A DNA stretch of 64,000 nucleotides from Myrica gale. Taxonomy: Eukaryota > Streptophyta > Magnoliopsida > Fagales > Myricaceae. The stretch spans positions 7,014,501 through 7,078,500 of the forward strand of contig OZ005613.1 in assembly GCA_963930655.1 (NCBI GenBank), in the 5' to 3' direction. Shown here one piece after another: positions 1 through 12,194 of this stretch; position 1 is the first letter of the stretch, and each line of letters starts with the position of its first letter. A program made the translations under genes and the position numbers. The notes under the pieces are model-generated. The model did not search any database, was not told the DNA's origin, and saw only the letters and a program-made list of their open reading frames with translations.

Positions 1-1151
1 TTCTGCAAACGGAACGAACAGAGATAGAATCAGACCTATTGATTCAAACACTGTACCTGCGGGATAGGGATAGAGAAAGAGAAAAAAAACTGAATAAGAA
101 TTTTAACGGTTGTGAGGTTGTTGTTTCTTTTTCTCTCCTAATATTTTTGTTAGGAAATCTACCTATGGTTTTAATTTATTTATTTTGGGATAGTGAAGGT
201 AAGCTACCTGTCATTTTCTCATTTTAAAAGAAGTTTTCCTCAATTTTAAGTCCCTTTTGTTTTGAATCTGTGAGGCAGGACAGAAGCTATGATACCGATC
301 GTGATACAGGATCTTTAGAAATTCAGAATGATATTTGGTTTTTTAATGAGTCATGGAATGCTTCTATGATGAAATTTGATGTTTAAGGACTTCAAGATGA
401 TTAGGCTATAGAAGGGACTGAATCTTCAAGAATTTGATTGCTTGCTTGTGGGTATACAACAGGAAAGTCATGAAGGTAGAAAAGATGAAAGAAGCAGCGT
501 GCGCAATAACATTTGGGATTTCTAATCAATTACACCAAGGGAATAGAAAGGAGTCATATCTTCAATGTTTTGAGAACTCAAAACATTGAAGATATGACTC
601 CTTTCTATTCCCAAAACTTTTTATTTACCCAAAAAGTTATGTTTTCTTCAAAGCAAGTCATTTTATGACTTTTTTGAGTGACCATTTGGTAATTGGCTGC
701 CACGATCCAAAGTGAAATTGAGTTAACTTACTGCCATTTAAATGGCTCTGTCCGGTCAGATTTCATTGTGTGCTAAGTAAGACGTGTGCGTAACAGTTAA
801 GTTGCCTAGATGGCAAAAAAGTGGCAGCATGTGGTGACTTTTGAATTTTTTCTTTTTCATCCTCTCATTTTAATTTCGAGTTTGCAGCTCTTGCTGATAG
901 TTCAGTATTCACTACAGATTAAACAGGTGCATAAGTATGCTTGTCATCAGATCCTTGATCTTTACGTTCTGATTGCACTTCCAGCATTGCATCATTGTTT
1001 GTCTGAAACTTAACTGTGTATCTTAATGTTTGTGCCAGTTTGATGATAGGATTTGCGTTTTGCAATTTGTATAGTGTTGTAAATATTGTCTTGTTGATTC
1101 AATTTTTGATCTTGTATCTTAATTGGACATAATTCTTTTTATATCATGCAG
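1..1151. other. Intron or 5' flank of membrin gene
   Basis: No exon that matches the N-terminal half of membrin can be found here. A frame stays open from position 3 to 227 but its arginine/lysine-rich translation resembles no part of a SNARE. The stretch is therefore read as intron upstream of the first recognised exon at 1152. It holds one remarkable perfect hairpin at 539-612, listed separately. Confidence 0.5.
539..612. repeat. Perfect 36-bp inverted repeat with 2-nt loop
   Basis: Bases 539-574 and 577-612 are exact reverse complements, separated only by AA at 575-576. The arms begin GGGAATAGAAAGG and end ATGTTTTGAG. It sits in the presumed membrin intron. A perfect fold-back with almost no loop suggests a recent event: a template-switch duplication, a young hairpin locus, or a library/assembly chimera. 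The sequence shows the palindrome directly; its origin is inference. Confidence 0.95.
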
Positions 1152-2317
1152 AAAAGTAGAGCAAATAGCAGAAGAGGCTGAATCTTTGAAACAAAGTTTG
1201 GATAGGTATTTTTTGAGGAATCAGAAAAGGATGACGGAAGCAAAGGAGAGGACTGAATTGCTTGGAAGAGCTGTATGTAATTCTTTCTTGCTAGTTGCAT
1301 TAAGCCAGAGGTGAAGATCTCATTTGTATACCAATTTAAGTGTTCTAAATCACTATCTGCTTGAAAGATGTCATCCTGCAGAATGGTGAGTCTCATATTT
1401 TGAGAATGTTTGATGAGGAAGCACAAGCAATGCAGTCATGTCGTAATTCTGCCCGGATGTTGGAAGAAGCTAGCTTAACTGGAGAGGCCATCTTGTCTGC
1501 AATGTCGGGGTCAAGGGAACGTTTAAAGGTATTTGCAGTTCACCCCTTTCAAACTTTCACGTGCCCCGATCATGCACTCATAGGTGCCAGATTTTTTGGT
1601 GGTAGTGGCCTTGATTTATTGTTTCTATTTATTTTTTAAAAATCAAGTTCTTTATGTAAATTACTCTTTGCATTCATTAATATTTCAACTAAAATGACCT
1701 TTCCTTTAAACCGCACCCCCCCTCCCTCCTCTCCTCTTCTCTCTTCCTTTTTTCAAAAGAGAAGCCTTAAGTTGGCAAATATCATTGCCTTATGGTTGAA
1801 TATGTGGTATGGTTGTCTCAGAATGATGTTTAGCATATGAAGTCACATGCAATATAAGTTTCAGTTGTTTTCAATCCGACACAGGTAGAAATGATTCGAG
1901 TTCTTCTTTAATTGGGTATCATTGGGTATGCTGCACGCGAATTTGGGGGTTCTTAATAATTCTGCATCATTTGTTTTTTCAGTTGTATGTTTATTTTGGT
2001 AGATCTGAGTTAAAATAGGCGAACCTAAAACCAAGATATATAAGATTGTCCAGTAGAGCTCATCCCAACAGCTACTGTGTAATGATGCATTGGCGTGGAT
2101 GTTTCTACGGATGCATGGTAAGTAGTAGTTTGGCTGAAATACTTTTGTATTGGTACAGAAAGCACAGCGGAAAGCACTTGATGTCCTCAACACAGTGGGG
2201 CTCTCAAATTCTGTATTGAGGCTGATTGAGGGGCGGCACCGTGTTGATAATTGGATAAAATATGCGGGCATGATCTTGACGCTCATCATTGTGTTCATCT
2301 TTTGGAGATGGACTTGA
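1152..2317 (+). CDS. MEMB11/12-like: Membrin-type Qb-SNARE, 3' exons (5' partial)
   Basis: Membrin is a Golgi/ER Qb-SNARE, a tail-anchored protein that forms the four-helix fusion bundle in early secretory traffic. Three exons are seen: 1152-1272, 1382-1528 and 2159-2317. Each has AG/GT borders and the phases agree. The first reads KVEQIAEEAESLKQSLDRYF then FLRNQKRMTEAKER, the second starts NGESHILRMFDEEAQAMQS, the third KAQRKALDVLNTVGLSNSVL. These match plant membrin almost residue for residue. The last exon ends with the hydrophobic anchor AGMILTLIIVFIFWRWT and a TGA stop, as expected for a tail-anchored SNARE. The segment SAMSGSRERLK is more diverged than usual (family: SKYAEQRDRLK). The N-terminal domain exons were not found, so they lie left of the window or the copy is 5'-truncated. 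The first exon starts with the third base of an arginine codon. Confidence 0.9.
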
Positions 2318-4420
2318 TAATCGTCTACTCTTTTGGTTATTAGACTTGTGTAGTGCATTTCCTACACATTTATAGAATTCATTACGTACAGATGCTGTCT
2401 ATTGTCTGAGCCATTTATCGTTTATTGAACTGTTAAACAGATAAAACTTTTTTTTTTTAAAAAAACTATTAAAAAGTTACATTACGGCCATTTTGCTAAG
2501 ATCCAAGCTACACAAATCAGCTATAGATCCATGGCCTTTGCTTCGGTTGAGGGCTCTCTATTTCACTTCCAGTGCTCTAGTGTGACAGCTTAAGGACTGT
2601 TTTTTTTTGGGTGAAATTGTTAAAATGATTATTAATAAAAAAGGCTAATTCATTTTCAATTCTTTTGAAACTGAAGATTGTTCTAGGCTTAAAATATAGC
2701 TTAAGCATACAAGCTTATCGTCCCTACATCCGGTGGTTTTTATATATGTATGTATTTATATTTATATAAGCTTTAAGGATTAAATATATGGACATGTTTG
2801 GATTGTATGTTTGTTTGAGTTTTCTATGTGTCTTAGCTAGGTAGTTCCTTGGTTAAGACCGACTCAAGGGTAAGACAACTTAGGTAGCTGTCAAAAGTGC
2901 AAATTAAAGGCCCCATAAATTTCCTAAGAATTCGTACAAGAAACTACCATTACAAAAATTTCCTCGAGCAAAGGCCCTACCCCTGCCAAACATTTTCACT
3001 TTGCACAAATGCTAGAAGCTGCCAAACTTGGTGTTTGTTAGCCAAAATTTTAGGCAGCTTAATATAATAACTACAAAATATATTCTCTTTTTTATCAAAT
3101 TTTTAATTTTTACTATAATAAATATAAAAATTTATTCAAACCATCTCTCTTCATTTTTTTTACCAACTCCAACACCCTAAAATTATAACACTCAAACACT
3201 AACTAAAATTGTAGAAAAAAATTATTAAAGATACGTAAAATAAAAAAAATAAAAAAGCAAAAGTTGAAGCTGTAGAAATATTACAAGCGAACGTCAATCT
3301 CCAATTTCAATGTGATATTACAAAAAGCCCCTTAAATAAAAGTTAACATGGAGTTTACGGGACCTTTGGGTTGTAGAACCTGCAAACATCAAAGAGCAAA
3401 AATAACATCTCAAATTCAAGTTAAAAGCGACCTTACGCCTACATAAGAATTATTTTTATTTAATTCAAAATATTATATTAAATTAATAATTTTTAAATGT
3501 ATATAAGAAGTGTAACAATTTAGATCGCCTTAGGCGGCCTCCATTTAGATGTATTGAGCCGGCCGTGTCCTTGACTTATCAAGTAGTGGGGGATGATAGG
3601 AGGAATATTTGATGCATGTAATGGCTTTCGGTTATGCTTAATTTCTGCTTCTAATAGATTGGCAGCTGTTTGTATATATAGTTTCTTTAAATTTATTCAA
3701 ATAAATAAGTTGCCAAAAAGTAAATAAATAAAGAGTTAAAAAAAGATGACAAACGAATCATGCATGGGGAGTCGTTGTTTTATTAAATTTCATTTAAATA
3801 TATTTTTTATTGGCTCTTCATGATTGTTTTATTAAATTCAAGTATATGTTTTTTTTCTTGTCTCTTCGTTTTTTTAATTAAATTCACATATATTTTCTTA
3901 TCTTGGATCTTCATTGTATTAGTATTAAATTTACGTAGAGTAGTTTTTTTCTTGGCTCTTCATGATTGTTTCATTAAACTCACGTATATCTTTTTTTTCT
4001 TGGCTCTTCGTTGTTTTTTTAATTAATTCTCATATATTTTGTTTTCTTTGTTCTTCCAAATATATATATAACATTTATTTTGACAGCCTCGAAAGGAGTC
4101 TTAAGACCCCTTTATAGAGTACTATGTCTAATATAGATCGAACTCTCGATCTATTCGGTTTAGTATTCAGAATTCAGAAAGACTAGTCACGAATTGCCGG
4201 CCGGTTGATGCTTGACGTTCATTGATCACTAACTCAGTGGTACTGGTAGGACTTCTTTTTTCGAAAATTAGTTAGAGAAATATTTCCGTTTCCATGCATC
4301 TCAATCTGGGTTGATCATATGTAAACACAAGTGAAACAAAGGCATTAACTTTATATGCGCTGCAAATACCTCCCCTTTCAAATTTTATTTCAGCAGAAAA
4401 CGTACTGAGGATCGAGGAGG
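2318..4420. other. AT-rich intergenic region
   Basis: Contains the membrin 3' UTR and then very AT-rich DNA with no supported gene. A MITE-family copy lies at about 2990-3240. Weakly matching ends (ACCGACTCAA near 2867 and, inverted, TTGAGCCGGCC near 3556) hint at a degraded non-autonomous element of about 700 bp around it. Between 3780 and 4050 a phrase like TTGGCTCTTCATGATTG recurs several times at irregular 60-70 base spacing. Confidence 0.4.
2990..3240. repeat. MITE-like repeat, copy 1
   Basis: The run through TTAGCCAAAATTTTAGG, then an ATAATAACTACAAAATAT stretch, then CATCTCTCTTCATTTTTTT, then AACACTCAAACAC is matched in the same order by bases about 30700-30900 with scattered differences. 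That is two copies of one dispersed family of about 200 bp. No clear terminal inverted repeat or target duplication could be fixed. Confidence 0.45.
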
Positions 4421-4817
4421 ATGGCTAAGATGATCACTGCATCAATTTTAATCTTTGTTATTCTCTTTCTCTATGCCTTTCCTGCCAACGGAAGTAAGTA
4501 GTTCTAAATTTTATTTATTATTTGAATGGTACAGATTCAGTACTATATATATACACAATCTTAACAATTCCATATTTCAGCATTATTTGAAGTTTTGAAT
4601 TTTAGCTCAACGTGTGATCAGCTAGAACTTTGAATTATATATATATATATATATTGAAGCTGTAAGCAAAATATACAAGGGGAGATGTCCGTGGTTTAGA
4701 TCGAAAGAATGTATAAGTACTTGCACAGTACTGGAGGACGCATCAAAAGGAGTTTGCTTATTCGGGAAGTGCATCTGCATTCATCTGCGCAATAGACGAA
4801 CGGGTGGACGCTGGTAG
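4421..4817 (+). CDS. Defensin-like secreted cysteine-rich peptide, copy 1
   Basis: Two exons, 4421-4493 and 4660-4817, joined by GT-AG at phase 1, give a 76-residue protein. Exon 1 is a signal peptide: MAKMITASILIFVILFLYAF ending PANG. Exon 2 is the mature peptide with six cysteines in the order GRC, KEC, STC, GVC, GKC-I-C. Spacing is C-x7-C-x3-C-x10-C-x4-C-x1-C, the CxxxC...CxC signature of a CS-alpha-beta fold. Classical plant defensins have eight cysteines; this one lacks the outer pair. Signal exon plus one peptide exon is the usual gene layout of plant defensin-like genes. Likely role is secreted antimicrobial or signalling peptide; no target can be inferred. The gene at 18341-19442 is a clear paralogue (shared WFRS, LFGKC/FFGKC and CxC-x-H). 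The intron contains a TA run. Confidence 0.82.
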
Positions 4818-7800
4818 ACACTACAGTGAGCTGCTATAATGCACGTACGATGGCCTGGTGTACTGTTCCTAAGAACAATCTGTGATGTATAATTGTGCCT
4901 CATCTCCTTGGCCGGGTCGGCTTAGAGTACTATAGGTAGCTTAGGCGGCTAGACCTAAGCCTTCAAAATAGGAAGGTCTCAAAATTTTTATTTTATTTCC
5001 ATAATAGGTGATCAATCCATTAATTGAAAAAATGTTGAAGTATTACGAATACTATCTAAGTCACAAGAAGTTAACTTAAAAGCTATGTAATGTCTTGATT
5101 TATGTAGACATTTAATTAAATGTTTATTCTAAACAAATAAGACCTATAAAGGAGTCAACTACCTATTTACAGTTAATTTATACATCTTTATTCAAACAAT
5201 ATGGCCTATAAAACTCTCTTAATTGATGGGATTTGTCAACCATCAACTACATTAATTGATTCTATCTGCTTATACCATAACTATCACCTAATCTGGTTTT
5301 TTTTATAGCATAAACTAACTTAACAAAGAAAAAAAATAAATCAAATTTAAAAAAAGCTTAAGATTCTAATTAAACTTGGTTCGAAACTAAAAGTGCTAAT
5401 TAACATCATGAGAAGCTACTTGTTTTGTTCGTTAGTAAAAAAAAAACACAGACAAGCTTATCTCATGAAAGGTGTTAAATGAGGTTTTAAGAAAGAAAAA
5501 AAAAGACTAATAATGCGATTGAAACATTAAACCATATAAATAGATTCGACTCTTACCAAATGCAGCCTGCATTACTTATAAAATATTATTGATAAATTAT
5601 GATAATACTTGTAACTTTACTTCTGCAAAAAATAGTTTTTAAAAACTAAAAAATTATTAATTCCACGTCCTAAGATGAAAAGGAGAATAAATTGGAAAGC
5701 GGGTTAAACCTCAGGGACGTCTGAGTGAAGACAATTACCTAGGACTGTATTGAAAAATCAAACTATATATAGGGAGTACTAATGGATGAATTTATCCTAA
5801 TTTTTAACTAAATTTTAGTAATACTTTTATCGTCTATAATATTTTATTCCATATTACAAAAGGCATCATTTTAAGAATATTGCACCTCTAATCTCCCAAT
5901 TTGTCACAAAATAGCTATCTTAGGCACATGGCCATTGGAGGAAGTGATAGAATTCAAATTAATCCTCGGGCAAATGAATTACCTTCAGACACTATTACAA
6001 ATAGTCTGAACAATATTTGCGAGTGACGAATTCTAGATTTATTTCTAAGATTGCAGTGAAAATTGATAGTTGAAATCAAGCAGCCCAAACGTTCTGCCTC
6101 TTTCAGATCCACGCACACAATTCTTGAGAGAGAACTCTATACAGATATACTGAATATACTCTATACATTTTCCCAAAAGTCCACTAGCTAGTAATTTCTT
6201 TTTCGAATCCAACTCTATACAGATATATTGAATATATTGTCTCACAAAGAGCCTAGTGGATTCCTTGTTGAGTATTTACACAAGCTCATATATCATGTAC
6301 AAGACCCAACGTTGTCTGAAATATTTAACTTAGAGAGATCATCACCAAATGACTCGGTCAAAACACAAGTACATAACAGAAGACATGTATAAACCTCTCA
6401 GGTCTAATGATACAATAATCTAATTGTGTTGAATACCTTATCAACATCAGTGATCACTTCCAGAAGGTATTTATATTTGATTACGTTCAGTGCATGTACT
6501 CTTACAATGCAACTCACTCATCTACTTAAGGTCACTGCCTCAATGACGAAGTTCATCATCCTATTTAATAGAGGCACAACGAGTGTAGACCTATTTGTAC
6601 ATAAGTATGTACCTCATTCTAAAACAACTGTCAAGTCAACAAGAAACCGAAAAGTCATACTCCACACCTTTTGATTCATTAATCATTGGCATGTCTTTTC
6701 TACAATTTTACTTAACAATATAACTGATACCCAATAAATATTAAATACACGTGATAATAAAAGAAATAATTAGTTTTGGGGGCATATTTCCAATATTATT
6801 GTATTTTGTTACAGGGATATTGTGATCTATTTTTTTCCTCGCAAAAGCCTTTCCTGACTCAATTTGTGTTTTTACTAACAAAAGTTATTGACACCAAGAC
6901 TCGAAATTCTTGTAGTGTAATGTGGGCCCACAATTGCTATCATTCGTACAATAGGAGCCTTTGATTCTGATCTCGAATCATGTATTTTTGAAAATTGTAT
7001 AAGTTAGTACTCAAAATATAAAATATAATTCGATCGTGAGTTGAAAGTGATAAATGAGTTGATTTATGGAGAATATTTGGAATACATGCTTTTCGAACAT
7101 TGTGTGAATCTTCCGGGAAGAAATACAAACAGAGAAACCTGGTCACCATGAAGTGAATTCTGAATTTTGCATACCTTTCTCTTTTTTCGTCCTTCGCTTT
7201 TATAATAAGTTTTCCACTTTTCCTCATTCCTTTCTTCTCAAAATTGATCTCTTGTCGTCTTGTGTCATGGACGGTTTCTTTTTACCACGTGTGATCAATC
7301 GTGGGGTGTCTGCTTTCGTGGGTTGTCTTTGTGGTCGTCATGCTTCGTTGGGCTTTGAAATCCGAATCCTTTGGGCTTGGGCCTTTCAAGTTCAGCTTGT
7401 GTAGGATTGACTTCATTAGGTCGGTTAATTCAATTTTGGTATAATCAAAAAGTATATTTATTTCGGGTACGTTTGAGGTTAAACAACATAAGACGTGGTC
7501 CTGTAGTTATTTAAATCGTTTACCATGTTCTACATACACCAAAACAAGTTCGATGTTTATGTTTGTCATCGAAATTGATTATTGGTAATTGTGTACGTGT
7601 GGTTCTGTGCACAAAGCCCTCTTCCCCTAAAAAATAATCCAATATTAAATGCACGATAAGAATAATCCAGTAGATTAAGAAAGCTCTTCTCGTAGGTAAA
7701 TATAATTAAAGTGGCAAATCGTCAAGTACCTTGGTTTTATATTAGATCATAAATCTAATATTTCAACTATATATAGCACAATCACTTTTGGGTAGCTTTA

Positions 7801-8126
7801 AGAGACCCCTCTGTGGTCTTAAAGGGCAAGTATGCATGATCCCTAAAGGTTAAAATAATTAAAAAAATGAAAACAAATGAGACTTTAGCGTAAAGCCTAA
7901 TGGTTGCTAACATGTTTTAATTAGTCTATGATAGAGGGGTGGTTTAATTATACTTCCCCTTAAATTCTGTATCCATTTTAGTCCATGGCATCAAATTGTT
8001 TTAGTTTTAATCCGTAACTTTGTCATTTAAAAGGTACAATGTTAGACTTTCTCCTTATGATGTTTTCGTTGATAGAAACATTTCAGTTTCATAAGCAGGA
8101 GGAAAGTAATTGTTTAGAGTATCTAT
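4818..8126. other. Intergenic region, no gene recognised
   Basis: AT-rich DNA with only short open frames that look random. The start (about 4915-4970, GTCGGCTTAGAG and then TTAGGCGGCTAGACC) resembles the degraded repeat ends seen near 2870 and 3540. Near 6120-6245 a phrase CTCTATACAGATATA-TGAATATA is present twice about 80 bases apart. Nothing else could be supported. Confidence 0.35.
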
Positions 8127-8526
8127 GCGTTGGTGTAAGGCATGCATTTGGATCTTAGCATTTGTACTTGAAGATCAATTCTAACTTTCCGGCCTTGGTA
8201 TATCGACAAGGAGTTATTGCACCGACCGGAGAAGATTTCTAAGTCGCAAATCTTGAAGAACTTTTTCTCCATTTCACACGGTAATAGTTTTCTCTATAAA
8301 CGCTAACTCGATTAAGTAAGTTGAGTGTGTCTCTGTGAAGAGTAATCATCGTGGGTTGAGAGAGAAATTGTGAGGGAGGTGCAATGGTTGTTAGAGTTGA
8401 GAGAAGTTGATATATTCGTTGATGTCTTGTTAGTAAAATTCAAGTTCTCTCCTCCGTGGATGTAGGCAGTTGCTAAACCACATAAATCTTGGGCTCTGTG
8501 TGTTTGGTTTTGCATTATGTGCTCAA
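8127..8526 (+). repeat. 5' LTR of copia element
   Basis: From about 8207 (GGAGTTATTGCACCGACCGG) to CCACATAAAT near 8483 the sequence is matched by 11919-12188. Matching GTTGGTGTAAG/GTTGGCGTGAAG phrases suggest that both LTRs begin about 80-90 bases upstream of that. The LTR ends with ...TGCTCAACA just before the primer binding site. Confidence 0.75.
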
Positions 8527-8530
8527 CAAG

Positions 8531-8542
8531 TGGTATCAGAGC
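8531..8542 (+). promoter_or_regulatory. Primer binding site (initiator tRNA-Met type)
   Basis: TGGTATCAGAGC is the standard plant copia primer binding site, complementary to the 3' end of initiator methionine tRNA. It lies four bases after the LTR end CAACA. Confidence 0.9.
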
Positions 8543-9156
8543 TGGCAGGTGGCCAGAAGGTTTGTTTTTGCATTTGGCCAAGTCTCAATCTGTGTCCAAA
8601 TGAAATTTTGGAGCTAACTGGGAATTCTTCGCGATGAGAAAAGCGCAATAGTACAAACCGAAGGTCAAACTGACATCGCATGGAGCCACATGCGCTGTCA
8701 AAGCTTCTGCGCGTGTCCCCACTCTCCCACGCACTTCCACGCGCTGCCATATTGCCGGAGAAGTCTTTCACGCGCTCTCAGGCGCTTTAGAGGAAGATGT
8801 GTGGGAGCACACGCTCTCACGCGCCAAGTGTTCTCCTTGTCGATCTGAGTCTAGGCTGAGTCAGCGATTCAACTCGATGAGCTGTACTAGTTGCCTCGAG
8901 TTAAATCGAGTCTGACCGAGTTGAGTGAGTCGACTCGCCCGAGATAATGGTAATGGAGATCGTTAATGTCAGCAACAACGTTGGTGGATATTCCGTTAAT
9001 AGAATATTCTTTTTCATAGATAGAATATTCCAGTTTCTAATTTTTGTGCACTTTTGGCCCAATTTTTTCTTTTTTATTTTAGACCAGACCTTCTTCTAAC
9101 TATTTCAATAGTTCCAGACACAACGGTGGGTTTCGTTTTGCGAGATTAAACTCGAA

Positions 9157-9930
9157 ATGTTGACCAACAAGCCATTTGAGCCTCAGATATTGGTGGAATC
9201 AATGGCAAATTCAAGTTTTTATGGAATGATCAATCTTACAGCGTCTAACTACACACTTTGGAGACCTATGATGGAGGATCTCCTAAACTGTATGGATCTG
9301 GTTGATCCAATTGAGATGAAACCAGCCGCTATGTCGGAGAAAGATTGGAGAAAGTTGCACAAAAGGACTGTTGGTTAGATCAGACAATGGATTGACCATA
9401 GTGTGTTTTATCACATTGCCCAGGAGATAGATGTGTTTGTCTTATGGCAGAAGCTGGAGAGTATGTATCAAGCCAAGACCGCTCAAAATAAGGCACCATG
9501 TCAATCTAAAGTTGAAGAGTGACACATCTATAGTAGAGTACACCAGTGAGCTTCAAAACCTGGTGAACCAACTTCCATTAGTATATCTGAAAGTTGGGGA
9601 TGAAGAACAAGCTCTGCTCCTTCTCAGTCTATACTAGACAGTTGAGCGATGTTAGTGGTCTCTCTCAGCAATTTGGTTCCAAGGGCTAAACTTACCATGA
9701 TAATGGTAAATGATGCTTTGTTTAATTAGGAAGCCAGAAGAAAGGAGGTTGTTATGGGCCAGTCAGATGTCTTTGTTGCAGAAGGAATGTACCAAATACG
9801 TGGTAGATGGAGAAGTAGAGGCAAAGGTCGAAATATAGGTAGATCCTAGAATCCAGGTAGTGATCAAAAGGACAAGGTCAAATGTTTCTTTTGTGGCATC
9901 AAGGGCCACATGAAGAAAAACTGCTAGAAA
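9157..9930 (+). pseudogene. copia gag with zinc knuckle, broken
   Basis: The frame from 9157 starts MLTNKPFEPQILVESMANSS and includes SNYTLWRPMMEDLL, the tryptophan-containing motif near the N terminus of copia gag (UBN2/Retrotran_gag type). It breaks at 9376. The product continues in shifting frames through YHIAQEIDVFVLWQKLESMY to about 9640. Near 9880 the knuckle CFFCGIKGHMKKNC has the C-x2-C-x4-H-x4-C spacing of a gag nucleocapsid finger and is followed immediately by a stop. No intact protein can be made. Confidence 0.75.
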
Positions 9931-9994
9931 TTACATCGGGAGCAAGGCCAATCCAATAATCAGGAAGATGGAAAAGGTTTAGTCTCTCTTCTAG

Positions 9995-11420
9995 GAGATT
10001 GTGCATGAAACTGTAGGAGATTATAGGGTGTTGAGTAGAGGTTGTTGTTACCTCTTCCACCAGAGGTTGCAGCAGATGCACATGATGATGAGTAGAGGGT
10101 GTTGTCACCTCCTCTAGCGGAGACTGCATGAGATACTGTGGGAGATTATGAGGTGTTGAGTAGAAGGTGTAGTTTCCTCCACCAAAAGCTGGAGAAAATG
10201 AAGGCTAGCCAATAGTTAAAAAGAGGAAGATGGTAAAAGTTTATTCATTCTTCCTGGATATTTTGAAGAAGGTTATATACATGTTGTGAGTCAGGGTACA
10301 AAATGGGCAATGGACACAATAGATTCCTACCACGTCGCTCCTCGGAAAGATTTCTTCAGTGACGTATAGAGCCGGAGAATATGGTACAGTGAGAATGAGA
10401 GACTCTAGTTCCTCCACGATTGCTGGTGTAGGCGATCAGAAAAAAGACATATATATCTTGTACCATGGTGTTATACAAGTGTCCAACCTCTAACTAAATC
10501 TAATATCTATGTCAGCCCTTGACCGCTAGGGGTGAGACAATCGCTTTAGCAACAATACTTATAAATAGATGAAAGGTACTATGGTTGTCGCTCGTGGACA
10601 AATTTGTGGCACATTATTCAAGACTCATCTGATGATGGCCTCAAAGTGGGTGAAGGTGCCTCTTCAAATCTGTGGCATAAGAGACTCAGCTACATGATTG
10701 ACAAAGGGTTGCTACATTGGTAGAAAGGTGTGCATCCAGGTGAACCGAAGGAATGCGCTCAACCCTTTGCGGAAAAAGAGTTGTTCAGTCCATCCATCAG
10801 GAGAAGATCGAAGTTGTCGAGTATGATACACTTTGATTTATGATCCCTTTAAAAAGGTATCTTTGGGTGGTAACAAATATGCAATCTGATACCTTATGAG
10901 CAAAACACCATCAAATCTGTTAAAGTATGAGGCTCCGATGATAGTGTGGTAAAGATATACTTCTCTCATTGAAGAGTGGTTGGGTGCAAACTGTGTGCAC
11001 ATGTATCCAAGCTGCAAAGGTAGGTGTTGAGTTGGAAGAGTAGTTACCCACTCCATCAGAAGATTTGGATACAGGTTATGAGATATGAGCTGGTAGCTTC
11101 AGAAGGTTAACAAACCCAGGTGAATGCAGAAAAAGTGCTCTAGATATTATTTTTTAGCCTTGGACGACTTCAGTTTGTCATAGAAACTGAAGGAACACAG
11201 GACGGTTCCATAGAAGAGGAAAGTGATGATGAAAGGGTACTGAGTGAGAGAAGAAAACATCGCTCCACCAGAAGTTTCTGAAGAGTGTTGAGCATTGGGG
11301 TGTAGCTACTTGCTCCACTAGAAGCTGCAAAAAAGGGTGTTGAGGAGGAAGAGATGTACCTGTTCCACCAGAGGTTGTAGAAAGGAGTTACCTGCTCCAC
11401 CAGAAGCTGTAAGATCATCA
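9995..11420. repeat. Dispersed degenerate repeat inside the copia element
   Basis: A unit of roughly 45-55 bases, GTGTTGAGTAGAGG then TTACCTCCTCCACCAGAAG then GCTGCAG, recurs about seven times near 10020, 10095, 10150, 11025, 11285, 11335 and 11380. Copies differ by point changes and small gaps. They fall both before and after the pre-integrase trace, so they are not one array. No known domain explains them. Confidence 0.6.
10270..10800 (+). pseudogene. copia pol remnant (protease / pre-integrase)
   Basis: In changing frames one reads KWAMDTIDSYHVAPRKDFF, corresponding to the copia protease entry (usual form W-x-x-DSGAS-H). The family DSGAS active site is replaced by D-S-Y-H, so the protease is dead. 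Near 10670 the phrase NLWHKRLSYMIDKGLLHW matches the GAG-pre-integrase zinc-binding motif (LWHxRLGHxxxKGL). Integrase core, reverse transcriptase and RNase H are not recognisable downstream. Confidence 0.55.
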
Positions 11421-11831
11421 CGACAATTGTGATAATGAACTTTCTCTAATTAAATATCCTCCACGGAGAGAGGGCAGTCACTAATCCCGTTGAAGAGATT
11501 TTCATAATCAAATTATATTCTTCTTATTGATGAAGGGGAGCTACAAAAATTTTGTGAAGCCAAAACTAATAGAGACAGATGGATTCAGGAGATGCAAGAT
11601 GCATTTAACGAGTGATGCAAGATGAAATAAATTCCTTGCATGAGATTTGCAAGATGAAATGATTTCCTTTCAGAAGAATTAGACATATGAGTTAGTGAGG
11701 CTTCCAAAGAGAGCACAAAAACTTTTTAGCTGACATATTGTCAAAGTGAAGTGAGACATGGCCTGGATGAACACCTCCAATTGAAGATGTCAGATTATAT
11801 TCTCCTTTTGTGTGGCATGGAAGAATAGAAT

Positions 11832-12188
11832 TGTTGGCGTGAAGTCCATACCCCACAAAGTCAAGATTTGCAAGCCGCAAATCTTGACATATATTAGCCA
11901 CCATCAACGAGGAGGAGTTATTGCACTGACCGGAGAAGATTTGCAAGTCGCAATCTTGAAGAACCTTTTCTCTATTTCACATGGCGATAGTTTTCTCTAT
12001 AATTACAAACTCTATTGAGTGAGTTGAGTGTGCCTCTGTGAAGAGCACCCATCGTGGGTTGAGAGAAATTGTGAGGCAGGTATAGTGATTATGAGAGTTG
12101 AGAGAAGTTGATGTATTCGCTGATTTCCTCTTAGTGAAATCCGAGTTCTCTCCTCCATGGACGTAGGTAGTTTTCTAAACCACATAAA
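11832..12188 (+). repeat. 3' LTR of copia element, truncated
   Basis: Begins about TGTTGGCGTGAAG and matches the 5' LTR from GAGGAGTTATTGCAC to CCACATAAAT, then stops about 45 bases short. The junction is followed at once by a small inverted-repeat element (12195-12279), which may have caused the truncation. Confidence 0.75.
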
Positions 12189-12194
12189 TGTTAT

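Larger units (their letters stand above)
8127..12188 (+). mobile_element. Decayed Ty1/copia LTR retrotransposon
   Basis: Two matching LTRs flank an internal region of about 3.3 kb. A canonical primer binding site directly follows the 5' LTR. Inside, in order, are gag, a CCHC zinc knuckle and a GAG-pre-integrase trace, all riddled with stops and frameshifts. Reverse transcriptase and RNase H could not be recognised, so most of pol is deleted. The knuckle-to-pre-integrase order and the tRNA-Met type binding site fit copia. The 3' LTR lacks about the last 45 bases present in the 5' LTR. The upstream LTR border is approximate. Confidence 0.8.

Noticed and set aside
39-227. Open frame at the left edge as a membrin exon
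   Set aside because: Its basic, repetitive translation (LRDRDREREKKLN) does not match membrin and no fitting splice donor joins it to the exon at 1152.
1861-2358. 165-codon minus-strand frame
   Set aside because: It is the antisense shadow of the last membrin exon; no homology and no promoter.
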